Shown here piece by piece: positions 55,138 to 63,994 of a stretch of DNA of 64,000 nucleotides. Below the pieces are notes generated by a model. That model was not told where the DNA came from. It searched no databases and saw nothing but the letters and a program-made list of their open reading frames with translations. Positions within the stretch are counted from its first letter, which is position 1. The number at the start of each line of letters is the position of its first letter. A program made the translations under genes and the position numbers. The stretch is from Umezawaea tangerina (GTDB lineage Bacteria > Actinomycetota > Actinomycetes > Mycobacteriales > Pseudonocardiaceae): assembly GCF_003002815.1 (NCBI RefSeq), contig NZ_PVTF01000008.1, positions 186,001 to 250,000 on the forward strand. Reading direction: 5' to 3'.

Positions 55138-57816
55138 ATGGCGTTGCCGAGAGTGCTCTCGGTGGCCGCGGTCTGCGCGGTCACCACTATCGGTCTGGTC
55201 GTTCCGACGTCCGCCGCTTCGGCGGCACCCGCCCTGGTCTCCGACCCCGCGGCGGTGGTCAACCCGTTCATCGGCACCAGCAACGCGGCCGACGACTTCC
55301 CCGGCGCCGACGTGCCGTTCGGCATGGTCCAGTGGAGCCCGGACACGCCGAGCCGCCCCGACGGCGGCGGGTACGAGTACAACGACTCCTCGATCACCGG
55401 GTTCAGCCTCACGCACATCGCGGGACCCGGCTGCGACGCGATGGGCGACGTGCCGTTCCTGCCGACCGTCGGCGCCGTCGACGGCGGGGCGACCGAGGCC
55501 TTCTCGCACACCAACGAGAAGGCGGACGCGGGCTACTACCGGGTGAAGGCGAACTCGGGCATCACCACCGAGCTGACCGCCACCACCCGGTCCGGGATGG
55601 GCCGGTTCACCTTCCCCGCCACCAAGCAGGCCAACCTGCTGATCAAGCTCGCGGGCAGCCAGACCCCCGTCAGCGGCACCGGCGTCACGGTCGTCAGCAG
55701 CACCGAGGTCGTCGGATCCGTTACCACCGGTCACTTCTGCGGCGCCAGCCCGACGTACACGGTGTACTTCGCGGCGAAGTTCGACCGCCCGTTCACCACC
55801 AGCGGCACCTTCAGCACCGCGGCCGCGGCCGCCGTCCCGCAGGCCCGCCCCGGTTCGCCGCGGACCACCCAGGAGGCGGCACCGCAGCTGGCCGGACCCA
55901 ACGGCGAGTACCTGACCTTCGACACCACCGCGAACCAGGTCGTGCAGGCCAGGGTCGGCATCTCCTACGTGTCCACCGGCAACGCGCAGGCCAACCGCGA
56001 GGCCGAGAACGCCGACCGGACGTTCGACGCCGTGCACCAGAGCGCGCACGACGCGTGGAACACGATGCTGAACCGGATCCGGATCGCGGGCGGAACCTCC
56101 TCGCAGCAAACGGTCTTCTACACCGCGCTGTACCACGCCCTGCAGCACCCCAACGTGTACTCCGACACCAACGGCCAGTACCCCGGCTTCGACAACACCA
56201 CCCACACCGCCGCCGCCGGGCACGCGCAGTACGCCAACTTCTCCGGCTGGGACATCTACCGCAGCCAGGCGCAGCTGTCCGCGCTGCTGGCACCGGCGCA
56301 GGCCAGCGACATGGCGCAGTCCATGGTCAACGACTACGCGCACAGCGGCAGACTGCCGAAGTGGTCGCTCAACAACGGCGAGACCTACGTGATGGTCGGC
56401 GATCCGGGCACCGCGATCCTCGCCGACTACTACGCGTTCGGCGCCCGCGCCTTCGACACCAGGGCCGCACTGGCCGCGATGGTGAAGGAGGCCAACACCC
56501 AGAACAACGTCCGGCCCGGTCAGAACTACCTGACCAGCCCCGGATACCTGCCCACCAACGGCCAGTGGAACTGCTGCAACTTCTACGGCCCGGTGTCCAC
56601 CCAGCTCGAGTACAACACCGCCGACTTCGCGCTCTCGGCGTTCGCCGGCTCCCTCGGCGACACGGCCGACCAGGTCAAGTTCGCCAACCGCGCGCAGACG
56701 TGGAAGGCGCTGTTCAACCCCGCCACCGGTTTCATGCAGCCCAGGGAGGCCGACGGCTCCTGGACCTCCGGCTTCAACCCCGCCAGCGGCAGCAACTTCG
56801 TCGAAGGAACCTCCTGGCAGTACACGGGAATGGTGCCGTTCAACGTCGGCGGGCTCGCGCAGGCGTTCGGCGGCAACGCCAAGATGATCGCCTACCTGGA
56901 CAAGGTCCTCGCCGGTTTCCACGGCAGCGGCGGCAGCCAGGCCGACCTCGGCAACGAGCCCAGCATCGAGCTGCCCTGGGAGTACGACTACGTCGGCCAG
57001 CCGTACAAGGCGCAGCGGATCATCCGCCAGGTCCAGGACGGCATCTGGACCGACAAGCCCAACGGCCTCGCGGGCAACGACGACCTCGGCACCATGAGCG
57101 CCTGGTACGTCTGGTCCGCGCTCGGCATGTTCCCGGAAACCCCCGGCACCGCCGACTTCGCCCTCGGCAGCCCGCTGTTCACCCAGGCCCTCGTCACCCT
57201 GCCCACCGGCAACACCCTCACCATCAACGCCCCGGCCGCCGCCGACAACGCGCCGTACGTGCAGAGCATGACCCTCAACGGCACCAGTTGGAACAACGCC
57301 TACCTACCGCCATCGATCATCACCACCGGCGGCACCGTCGACTACACCCTCGGCACCACCGCCAACACCTCCTGGGCCAGCACCCCCTCCTCAGCCCCAC
57401 CCTCCTACCCCGGCACAGGCGCCCCCGTCGCCCCCACCGGCCCGATCGCCTCGGCACTCACCGGCAAGTGCGCCGACGTCGACCACAGCGCCGTCGCCAA
57501 CGCCGCCCACATCCAACTCTGGGACTGCAACCAATCCAACGCCCAACGCTGGGTCGCCCCCGGCGACGGCTCGTTGCAGGCGATGGGCAAGTGCATGGAC
57601 GTGTCGAACTCCGGCACGACCAACGGCACCAAGGTCCAACTCTGGGACTGCAACAACTCCGCCGCCCAACAATGGCAACAAACCTCCGGCACCCTCCTCA
57701 ACCCCCAATCCGGCCGCTGCCTCGACGTCCCCAACAGCACCACCACCAACGGCACCCAACTGCAGATCTACGACTGCAACCAAACCACCGCCCAAAAATG
57801 GACCGCCCCGGCCTGA
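55138..57816 (+). CDS. Secreted GH92 alpha-1,2/1,3-mannosidase with C-terminal ricin-type lectin domain
   Basis: An 892-residue secreted enzyme. The signal peptide spans residues 1-32. The GH92 body has VNPFIGTSN, AGPGCDAMGDVPFLP, FSGWDIYRSQ, GNEPSIELPWEYDYVGQPYK and NDDLGTMSAWYVWSALG, all conserved family stretches including the acidic catalytic residues and the calcium-binding Asp/Glu. After a Pro/Ser linker (near residue 745) three QxW-type repeats (CADVDHSAVANAAHIQLWDC and similar) form a beta-trefoil. GH92 enzymes trim alpha-mannans of fungi and glycoproteins with calcium. GGAAAGG precedes the ATG at 55138. Codon use changes after about 57300. Confidence 0.95.
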   Translation: MALPRVLSVAAVCAVTTIGLVVPTSAASAAPALVSDPAAVVNPFIGTSNAADDFPGADVPFGMVQWSPDTPSRPDGGGYEYNDSSITGFSLTHIAGPGCDAMGDVPFLPTVGAVDGGATEAFSHTNEKADAGYYRVKANSGITTELTATTRSGMGRFTFPATKQANLLIKLAGSQTPVSGTGVTVVSSTEVVGSVTTGHFCGASPTYTVYFAAKFDRPFTTSGTFSTAAAAAVPQARPGSPRTTQEAAPQLAGPNGEYLTFDTTANQVVQARVGISYVSTGNAQANREAENADRTFDAVHQSAHDAWNTMLNRIRIAGGTSSQQTVFYTALYHALQHPNVYSDTNGQYPGFDNTTHTAAAGHAQYANFSGWDIYRSQAQLSALLAPAQASDMAQSMVNDYAHSGRLPKWSLNNGETYVMVGDPGTAILADYYAFGARAFDTRAALAAMVKEANTQNNVRPGQNYLTSPGYLPTNGQWNCCNFYGPVSTQLEYNTADFALSAFAGSLGDTADQVKFANRAQTWKALFNPATGFMQPREADGSWTSGFNPASGSNFVEGTSWQYTGMVPFNVGGLAQAFGGNAKMIAYLDKVLAGFHGSGGSQADLGNEPSIELPWEYDYVGQPYKAQRIIRQVQDGIWTDKPNGLAGNDDLGTMSAWYVWSALGMFPETPGTADFALGSPLFTQALVTLPTGNTLTINAPAAADNAPYVQSMTLNGTSWNNAYLPPSIITTGGTVDYTLGTTANTSWASTPSSAPPSYPGTGAPVAPTGPIASALTGKCADVDHSAVANAAHIQLWDCNQSNAQRWVAPGDGSLQAMGKCMDVSNSGTTNGTKVQLWDCNNSAAQQWQQTSGTLLNPQSGRCLDVPNSTTTNGTQLQIYDCNQTTAQKWTAPA

Positions 57817-57975
57817 CCAGGCAACCAAGCCGGCCGATCGACCCGGCCGACAAGACCGCCCAACCACACCAGTGACAGCGGACAGCTGCCCACCCGAGTC
57901 GGAAACGAGCGTGGCCGTCCGCAGTGCGGCCGGCTTTGCCTGGTACGACAACGGGCACAGGTTCGACGATGCGGG

Positions 57976-58165
57976 ACTGGGCCGGCGTTCATCCCACCGG
58001 GTCAACCGTGGCGCGACGGCTACATCGAGTCGTTCCAGGGCCGGGGCCGCGATGAATGCCTCGACCTCACCCGGTTCTGGTCGTTGCCCAGGCCGGGGTC
58101 GTGACCACCGACTGGAAGACCGAGTCGACCTCGGTCCGAATGGGCGTTCACCGCGTCGTGGGTCT
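57976..58165 (+). pseudogene. Decayed IS3-like transposase (integrase core) C-terminus
   Basis: The + strand encodes FIPPGQPWRDGYIESFQGRG, then RDECLDLTRFWSL, the last part of the DDE integrase core of IS3-type transposases (the Glu in YIESF is the third acidic residue). The frame then breaks. A second frame continues with VTTDWKTES, matching the following family segment, and a third with WAFTASW. No inverted repeats or N-terminal part remain. It is a relic of an insertion at this position. Confidence 0.75.
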
Positions 58166-58168
58166 GGG

Positions 58169-59506
58169 TTACCGGGTCCGGCGTTGTCTGGTGAGCAGTA
58201 CGAGCCCCACACCACCAGAGATGACCAGTGCGCCCAGGGCAAGCGCCGGACCGACGTTGGCGCCGGTGTTCGGCAGGTTGCCGGACGACGACGTGCCAGC
58301 GGTGCCACTGGGGCTTGTCGGGACGGTGGACGTGCCTGCCGTGCTCGCGGTGGTGACGGCGGGCGTGGTGGTCGTGGGTTCTGCGGTGGTCTGGTCGGTG
58401 GTCGAGGTGCCAGGACCGGTTGTGGTCGTGGGGGTGGTCGTCGTGGTCGGCTCCGGTGGTTTCGTGCACGACGGCAGGTCGCCTGTGAACGGGTACGCGT
58501 GGAACTCCTGCCCGCCGCCCGCGCCCGTGCTGGAGCCGTGGACGAGGTCGCCCGCGGTGAAGAACCGACCGTTGACGCCCGGCAGCGTCACCGTGGTCGT
58601 GCCGTCCGCGTTGCCCACGAGCACGCTGCCTTGGAACATTCCGCTGCCGGTGAGGGTGACCGTCTCCGCGTCCGGGAAGTTCCACAGGAGGCGGGAGCGG
58701 AGCTTGTCGAGCGGGTCGCCGTCGTCGAGGGTTCCGCTGTAGGTGTTGATCGTGCGAGGGCCGCCGGTGACGTTGACCAGCACCGTGGCGCCTTCCGGGA
58801 TGCCGGTGAACACGATGCCCTGCGCGCTGTTCCCCGGCCCGGCGATGTCTTCGGTGAGGATGAAAACCTGGAGCGCGGACTTGCCGTCGCCGGTGAAAAG
58901 GGTTTGGTACTGCTGGTTGACCACGGTCCCGGTCGGTGGTCTCGGAGCCTCGTCGATGCGGGCGTAGCACCGGCTGGCGGCCGTCAGCTCGTCCCGGAGC
59001 CCCGCGTACGGCTTCATCGCCGCCGGGTCGTGGACGACAGTCCCGATGACGGTGCCGCTGACCACCCCGGCGTGGCGGACCACACCACCGCCGGAGTCGC
59101 CCACCGCGTCGAGCCGCTGACCGTCGGCCACGGTGAGGTCACCACCCACGGTGAGGAAATCGGCACCGTCCGACGGAGGCACTCGTGAGCCGACCCCGGC
59201 GACACCGACGTTGTAGATCGACGATCCCGACGTCTTGCGCAGGCTGAAGTCACCGCCGACGACCACTCTGCCCTCGGCCTCGGCCGCTGTGCCGGTGACG
59301 CGCATCCCGCCGCCGACGAACACGTCGATGCCGTCGTCGCGCCCCGCGAAGGACCCGTTGCCGATCGGCGGGTGCGTGCCGGGGCAGGTACCCGGCACGC
59401 ACGGCCCGAGACCGCCGGGAAGCGGATCCGCGTGAGCCGCCGGCAGGGAGAGCACCACGAGCCCGCAAGCTGCCAGTGCCGCCAAAGCCGCACGGGTCAC
59501 GTGCAC
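58169..59506 (-). CDS. Cell-wall-anchored protein with choice-of-anchor A domain and LPNTG sorting signal
   Basis: A 445-residue surface protein. A signal peptide (about residues 1-26) precedes a beta-rich choice-of-anchor A domain with [29 protein letters not shown] and [13 protein letters not shown] long Thr/Ser/Pro-rich stalk (about 345-408) leads to LPNTG at 411-415, a hydrophobic segment and the tail TRQRRTR, a classical sortase signal. The GTG at 59506 has GGGAGGG upstream. It is the only canonical LPxTG substrate in the window, and the only sortase gene is 43 kb away. It is flanked by two transposase relics, suggesting it arrived on, or next to, mobile DNA. Confidence 0.92.
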   Translation of the reverse strand: MHVTRAALAALAACGLVVLSLPAAHADPLPGGLGPCVPGTCPGTHPPIGNGSFAGRDDGIDVFVGGGMRVTGTAAEAEGRVVVGGDFSLRKTSGSSIYNVGVAGVGSRVPPSDGADFLTVGGDLTVADGQRLDAVGDSGGGVVRHAGVVSGTVIGTVVHDPAAMKPYAGLRDELTAASRCYARIDEAPRPPTGTVVNQQYQTLFTGDGKSALQVFILTEDIAGPGNSAQGIVFTGIPEGATVLVNVTGGPRTINTYSGTLDDGDPLDKLRSRLLWNFPDAETVTLTGSGMFQGSVLVGNADGTTTVTLPGVNGRFFTAGDLVHGSSTGAGGGQEFHAYPFTGDLPSCTKPPEPTTTTTPTTTTGPGTSTTDQTTAEPTTTTPAVTTASTAGTSTVPTSPSGTAGTSSSGNLPNTGANVGPALALGALVISGGVGLVLLTRQRRTR

Positions 59507-59730
59507 GATGAACCCTCCCGTCCACTGTGGACCAACCAGTTCGGACGGTAGCCCCGATGGCAGGTGTTATCCGTTCGACCAGCGCTGATCCACCCGATAG
59601 AGGTGCCCGTCGTGGTGCCGGGGAGGGTCGACCGGGCTCGGTGAGCTGGTCGGCCCACCGTCGCAGGACGAGCTTGCCCGCACCGCCGAGCAGCCACCGG
59701 GTGCGGCGGGCTTGACCTCACGATGTCTCC

Positions 59731-60130
59731 TCGGTCAACGACCAGAGTCGGTTGGTGGGCATGGCGGTGGTCCGCTACCGGGTAGGCCACACGGTTGCGC
59801 GCTCGAGGTCCGACCACGCCGACGCGATGGTGTTGGCCGACATCCTGCGCACCGACATGCACGTCCACCGGCGGCCGTAGGCCGACACCGAAGGTACGGT
59901 GAACCGCGGTCCTCGCTCGCGCCCGTCAGGACGCGGTTCGGCGTCGCACCAGGGCGTCCACCAAGTTGCGTTCGTTGCCGCGCGAGTACTTTCCCGCCTT
60001 CCTGGGCGCGTTCATCGGCAAGCTCGGCGGTGTGAGCAGTCCGGTCGCCCAAGCGGTCCTCGCCATCGCGCCCACTCCCTGCCAGGCCGCGAAATCGTCC
60101 ACCACCAGGATCGTCACCGCGGTGAACTAG
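59731..60130 (+). pseudogene. Decayed IS110-family transposase
   Basis: Two frames encode consecutive parts of an IS110 transposase. The first gives VNDQSRLVGMAVVRYRVGH and RSDHADAMVLADILRTDMHV, the DEDD-type core with the conserved KSDHADAxVLA stretch, ending at a stop at 59878-59880. The second, shifted, gives VLARARQDAVRRRTRASTKL, REYFPAFLGAFIGKLGGVSS and AQAVLAIAPTPCQAAK up to a stop at 60128-60130. The N-terminus and the Ser-containing C-terminal domain are missing. The remainder of 59507-60192 shows no other gene. Confidence 0.8.
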
Positions 60131-60192
60131 GCGGCGCCAGTGGGTACCGACGCCGCGACGCGTGAGACCGGTGAACACGCACCACCCACCGC

Positions 60193-61095
60193 TCAGATTT
60201 CCTCGGCGATGTTCTGGATGGCCTGTAGCGCGATGTCCGGTCGATCCACGTAGATGTAGTGCCCGCTGCCCTCCGCGATGCTCTGCGTGCTCCGCGGCGA
60301 CAACGCGAGCCACTTCTGCTGCCCGGTCGCCCACACCTGTTCCAGGGCAGGGCCGTATTCAGGGATCTCGGCGAGGTAAGGATTTCCGTGTCGGACGATC
60401 TCGACCGGGATCGTGCCCGCGGATCGGACGGGTCCGTCGTCGAGGGCGAGTTTCTCGGGATTCTCACCGTGGGTCGTCGCGAGCAGGCCTGCGCGCAGCT
60501 CCGCCGCGGGCCCGGTGGCGGTTTCGGGGATCAGGCTCGTGGTGTCGGTCAGCATCGTGGGAGGTGTGGCGTCCAGCAGGACCATTCCCTTGACGCGGTC
60601 CTGGTGGTCGGGGGCGTACCGGGCGGCGATCAACCCGCCCAGTGAGTGTCCGGCGAGCACGACCGGATGGTGCCTGGCCACGTGGTCGAGGACCTCGGAC
60701 AAGGTCTTCTCGACGTCTTCGAGGTCCTGTTGTCCCGTCGGCTGGTCGCTCGAGCCTTCACCAAGTCGGTCGTAGGAACAGGTTCGGTGTTCCTTGCTGA
60801 GTGACGTCTGGATTCCGCTGAGCTTGTCGAGGCCGTCACCGAGGCCGGCCATCAGGAGGATGACCGGCTTGTTCTCACCGAAGCGGCCTGAGCAGGACAC
60901 GGTCACCAGTCGGTCTCCGACGCGGATCCTCGTGGGTTTGCCTGCGAAGTCGTTCTCCTCGCCGAGCGGTGCGGCCGAGGTGTGGGAGGGGGCGTCCTCT
61001 CCGGTTGCCTCTGCCGCGTCGGAACAGCCGGTGAGCGCCATTCCTGCTGCACAGCAGACGGCGAGCAAGGCAGACGCGCGAAAAACCTGGGACAT
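60193..61095 (-). CDS. Secreted lipoprotein alpha/beta hydrolase
   Basis: A 300-residue hydrolase exported and lipid-anchored: the signal peptide ends in a lipobox with MALTGCS (Cys near residue 24). The alpha/beta fold has ILLMAGLGDGLDKL (oxyanion loop), AGHSLGGLIAARYA (Ser nucleophile), VLLDATPP and SGHYIYVDRP (His). It would act as an esterase or peptidase-like enzyme on the outside of the membrane. The ATG at 61095 follows GGAGAG. It lies downstream of the P450 operon but is separated by 262 bases with a hairpin, so it probably has its own promoter. Confidence 0.92.
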   Translation of the reverse strand: MSQVFRASALLAVCCAAGMALTGCSDAAEATGEDAPSHTSAAPLGEENDFAGKPTRIRVGDRLVTVSCSGRFGENKPVILLMAGLGDGLDKLSGIQTSLSKEHRTCSYDRLGEGSSDQPTGQQDLEDVEKTLSEVLDHVARHHPVVLAGHSLGGLIAARYAPDHQDRVKGMVLLDATPPTMLTDTTSLIPETATGPAAELRAGLLATTHGENPEKLALDDGPVRSAGTIPVEIVRHGNPYLAEIPEYGPALEQVWATGQQKWLALSPRSTQSIAEGSGHYIYVDRPDIALQAIQNIAEEI

Positions 61096-61221
61096 GTTCT
61101 CTCCGAGACTGGTGTGCCGGTGCCGAATTGGCGCGTTTGGGGCGGGGGATTCCGCCGAGGCTGGGCTCATGGGGGTACGTGATCAAATTAGGGTCACCGG
61201 CATGGCGCTTCCATGGTCTGC

Positions 61222-61244
61222 GCCCCACTGTTTCAGGTGGGGGC
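61222..61244 (-). terminator. Hairpin between the P450 and hydrolase genes
   Basis: GCCCCAC (61222-61228) and GTGGGGGC (61237-61244) pair with one bulged G around an 8-base loop, 114 bases past the P450 stop on the minus strand. Confidence 0.45.
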
Positions 61245-61357
61245 AGCCCTACCGCGGACTTGCCGCATTGCCAGGTGCAAGGCATGAGGTCGCTGCGATG
61301 GCGCTGTTGCGCCAACTCTCACGGCAGCAGCCGCAATTGCCTGACGAGAAGTCCGGT

Positions 61358-62566
61358 CTACCAGGTGACCGGCAGATCGGTGAGGCCGCGGAACACCCAG
61401 CCGGACCAGTTCCCCGCCCGCAGGGCGTCGGTGCGGAGGGTGGGAATGCGTTGGTGGAGCAGGGGAACGGCTATTTCCCCGACGGCGATCCGGGCCGCCC
61501 AGTGACCTGCGCAGCGGTGGACGCCGCTGCCGAAGCCGAGGTGCGGTTGCCTGGGGCGCGTGATGTCGAAGTCGGCTGGGCGGGGGAAGGCGGAGGGATC
61601 CCGGTTGGCTGCCGCGACGACCACGCCGAGCGCCGCCCCGGCGGGAAGACGGAAGCCTTCGAGCACCGCGGGTCTGGTGGTCTCACGCGGATACATGCCC
61701 ACTGGGGAGCACCAGCGCAGGGCCTCGTCGAACACGGCAGGCCACCGCGCGGGATCGGACAGGGCCAGTTCGCGCTGCTCGGGGTGGTCGCCCAACGCCC
61801 GCACGATGGTGGTGGTCATGTGCTGCGGCTCGTTCAGTCCCCCGGAGATGGTGAGTTTGACGTTTGCCCGGACCTGGTCGTCGGTGAGGCCCGCGTTCGC
61901 GAGTGCGGAGGTGATCGAACCGTCCGGCTTCGCGCGGAGCCGGGGGAGGAGGTCGTCCAGTACCGCGTCGACCTCGCGTTGGGCGGCGTCGCAGCGCACC
62001 CAGATGTCCGGGTCGTCCTGGATGTTGCCGATGCCCTCGATGAAGGTGTGCGACCAGCGCCGCACGTCCTGCGGGTCGGCCATGGGCAGGCCAAGCATGT
62101 CGACGAGGTTGTACGCGGCCAGCGGTGCCGCGAAGTCGTGGTCGAGGTCGGCTTCGTCGGGGCCCTTTTCGAGCAGCGCCGCGAGGCAGGTCTCCGCGTT
62201 GCGTTCGAAGAGCGGAGCCCAGGCCTCGCGAACCCGCTTGGGACGCAGCGGCGGGTTGACCGGGCCGCGCTCGGTGGCGTGGTCGGGGTCGTCCCGGCGC
62301 AGCATGGGTGTGCCTCCGAGGGCTCGGACCATGGTCGCGGCCGCGCCACCAGCGCGTGCCGAGTAGGTTTCCTGGTCGGACTCGATCGCGCGGCAGGCGT
62401 CGGACGTCGTGACCAGGTAGCGGTTCAGGGCCGGGACGTGGACGACGGGTGCCAGGTCGCGAAGGCGGTCGTAGGTGTCGTAGGGGTCCCGCTGCATGGC
62501 CAGGGGATCGACCCAGTCCGCGGTGGGCGGTGGGGTGGATGCGGCGGTGTCCGGCGTTGTGGTCAT
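61358..62566 (-). CDS. Cytochrome P450
   Basis: A 402-residue soluble bacterial P450. HLGFGSGVHRCAGHWAAR holds the heme-ligating C352, EALRW is the ExxR K-helix motif, and RETTRPAVLEGFRLPAG is normal. The I-helix reads ISGGLNEPQHMTTTI. At the place of the usual AGxDT acid-alcohol pair it has GGLNE, so oxygen activation may rely on different residues. The ferredoxin gene lies 15 bases upstream on the same strand, its likely electron donor. No ferredoxin reductase is present, so one encoded elsewhere must be used. Substrate is unknown. Confidence 0.93.
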   Translation of the reverse strand: MTTTPDTAASTPPPTADWVDPLAMQRDPYDTYDRLRDLAPVVHVPALNRYLVTTSDACRAIESDQETYSARAGGAAATMVRALGGTPMLRRDDPDHATERGPVNPPLRPKRVREAWAPLFERNAETCLAALLEKGPDEADLDHDFAAPLAAYNLVDMLGLPMADPQDVRRWSHTFIEGIGNIQDDPDIWVRCDAAQREVDAVLDDLLPRLRAKPDGSITSALANAGLTDDQVRANVKLTISGGLNEPQHMTTTIVRALGDHPEQRELALSDPARWPAVFDEALRWCSPVGMYPRETTRPAVLEGFRLPAGAALGVVVAAANRDPSAFPRPADFDITRPRQPHLGFGSGVHRCAGHWAARIAVGEIAVPLLHQRIPTLRTDALRAGNWSGWVFRGLTDLPVTW

Positions 62567-62581
62567 GGTGATGCTCCGATG

Positions 62582-62908
62582 TCAGGTCTGGCTCACTGGT
62601 ATGTCGACCTCGATCTCGTCGGCCACCGCGTCGAGCGTCACCTGGCAGCCGAGCCGGCTGCGCCGTGGATCGCGTGGCGCGGCCACGCGGTCGAGCATCT
62701 CGTTCTCGTCCTCACCCGGCCTGGGCAGTGCCCGGAGGTAGGGCTCCCGGACGTACACGTGGCAGGTGGCGCACATCGCCTGACCCCCGCACTCGCCGAC
62801 GATGCCCCGAACGCCATTGGTCACCGCTGCCCGCATGAGGTTCATGCCCGCGGCGATGTCGAACGCCTCGCTGCTTCCCCCGTCGTGGTGGAAGGTCACC
62901 CTGGGCAT
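62582..62908 (-). CDS. [2Fe-2S] ferredoxin, adrenodoxin/putidaredoxin type
   Basis: A 108-residue electron carrier. The cluster ligands are C40, C46 and C49 in GECGGQAMCATC, and C88 in RLGCQV. GEDENEMLDRV is the conserved acidic helix that docks to P450s. The gene is first in the operon with the P450 and would transfer electrons one at a time to it. It is divergent from a LysR gene, with a 150-base regulatory gap. Most actinomycete P450s use [3Fe-4S] ferredoxins, so a [2Fe-2S] type next to the P450 is a less common pairing. Confidence 0.95.
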   Translation of the reverse strand: MPRVTFHHDGGSSEAFDIAAGMNLMRAAVTNGVRGIVGECGGQAMCATCHVYVREPYLRALPRPGEDENEMLDRVAAPRDPRRSRLGCQVTLDAVADEIEVDIPVSQT

Positions 62909-62984
62909 CGCGCTCCTTGTCGGTCAGTGGATCGTCTTCCCCGCCTGGTGCGGCGGCCGCCGACTGCTCCTGAGAGTGTCAGGG

Positions 62985-63006
62985 CTGCTCAAAACCTGTA
63001 AAGCAG
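62985..63006. promoter_or_regulatory. LysR-binding-site-like dyad in the ferredoxin/lysR gap
   Basis: CTGCT (62985-62989) and AGCAG (63002-63006) flank 12 AT-rich bases in the divergent gap. LysR regulators usually bind such dyads between their gene and the target, but the arms are only five bases. Confidence 0.4.
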
Positions 63007-63058
63007 TGGTTGTTCAAGCGGTAGTCCAGAAAAACTCAAGCGAGAGCAGGACGTCGAC

Positions 63059-63994
63059 ATGCCTGGTACGGGCCCGCGCTTCACCATGCGGCAGTTGGAC
63101 TACTTCGTCACCGTGGCGGACGAGGGCACGATGGCCGCCGCGGCCAAGCGGCACCACATCTCCCAGTCGGCCGTGTCGCTGGCGATCACCAAGCTCGAAC
63201 GCGCTCTCGGTGTGCAGCTGTTCCTGCGCCGCAAGTCCCGCGGTATCGAGCTGACCGGTGCCGCCCGCCACATGCTCCCGGAGGTGCGCAACCTGCTCGC
63301 GCACGCGGGCGAGGTGCAGTCGGCGGCGCAGAACCTGGGGCAGGTGGTGAGCGGCGAGCTGGCGCTCGGCTGCTACCCGACGCTCACGCCGTTCCTGGTT
63401 CCCAGGATCCTCAAGGGGTTCCCGGTCGAGTACCCGGAGGTCACCATCCGGTTGTTCGAGGGGTCGGTGGCCGACATGCTCGGGCGGCTGCTGGACGGCA
63501 CCTGCGAGATGGCGCTGATGTACGACCTCGGTGTGGGCCAGGACATCTCCACGACCGTCCTCTACCGCGTCCGCCCCTACGTCCTGCTCCCGTCCGACCA
63601 CCGGCTCGCGGTACCGGGGCCGCTCTCCCTGGCGGAGCTGAGGGACGAGCCGATGATCATGCTGGACATGCCGCCCAGCTCGGAGATGTTCCGCGAGGTG
63701 CTGGCAGCAGGGGGCATCGACCCGGCCGTGCGCTTCACGACCGCGAACTTCGAGTCCGTCCGGTCACTGGTCGCGAGCGGAGCCGGGTACTCGCTCCTGC
63801 TGCAACGCCCGTCGCCGGAGACGACCTACGCCGGGCCTTCGTTGGTGTACCGGGAGATCGTCGAGGAGGTCAGGCAGGTCGACGTCGTCCTGGCGCACGC
63901 TCGCGACGCCCGCCTGACCCGCCGCATGCAGGCCTTCGCCGAGTTCTGCCGCGTGACCTTCGACGGGTCGCGCGCCGGCCAGGGGCGGGACTGA
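63059..63994 (+). CDS. LysR family transcriptional regulator
   Basis: A 311-residue LTTR. FTMRQLDYFVTVADEGTMAA and HHISQSAVSLAITKLERALG form the N-terminal winged HTH (residues 9-68), followed by the linker helix and a periplasmic-binding-like effector domain starting at SGELALGCYPTLTPF. It is divergent from the ferredoxin-P450 operon and is the likely activator of it with a pathway compound as inducer. The gene ends close to the right edge of the window, and the stop is included. Confidence 0.95.
   Translation: MPGTGPRFTMRQLDYFVTVADEGTMAAAAKRHHISQSAVSLAITKLERALGVQLFLRRKSRGIELTGAARHMLPEVRNLLAHAGEVQSAAQNLGQVVSGELALGCYPTLTPFLVPRILKGFPVEYPEVTIRLFEGSVADMLGRLLDGTCEMALMYDLGVGQDISTTVLYRVRPYVLLPSDHRLAVPGPLSLAELRDEPMIMLDMPPSSEMFREVLAAGGIDPAVRFTTANFESVRSLVASGAGYSLLLQRPSPETTYAGPSLVYREIVEEVRQVDVVLAHARDARLTRRMQAFAEFCRVTFDGSRAGQGRD

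Noticed and set aside
59540-59700. Minus-strand stretch RRTRWLLGGAGKLVLRRWADQ
   Set aside because: It looks protein-like but matches no family I can name, has no start context and lies in a decayed region, so it was not called as a gene.
61358-63994. Edge of a secondary-metabolite gene cluster
   Set aside because: P450, ferredoxin and LysR alone do not show a cluster: no synthase, NRPS/PKS, terpene cyclase or RiPP gene is within the window.
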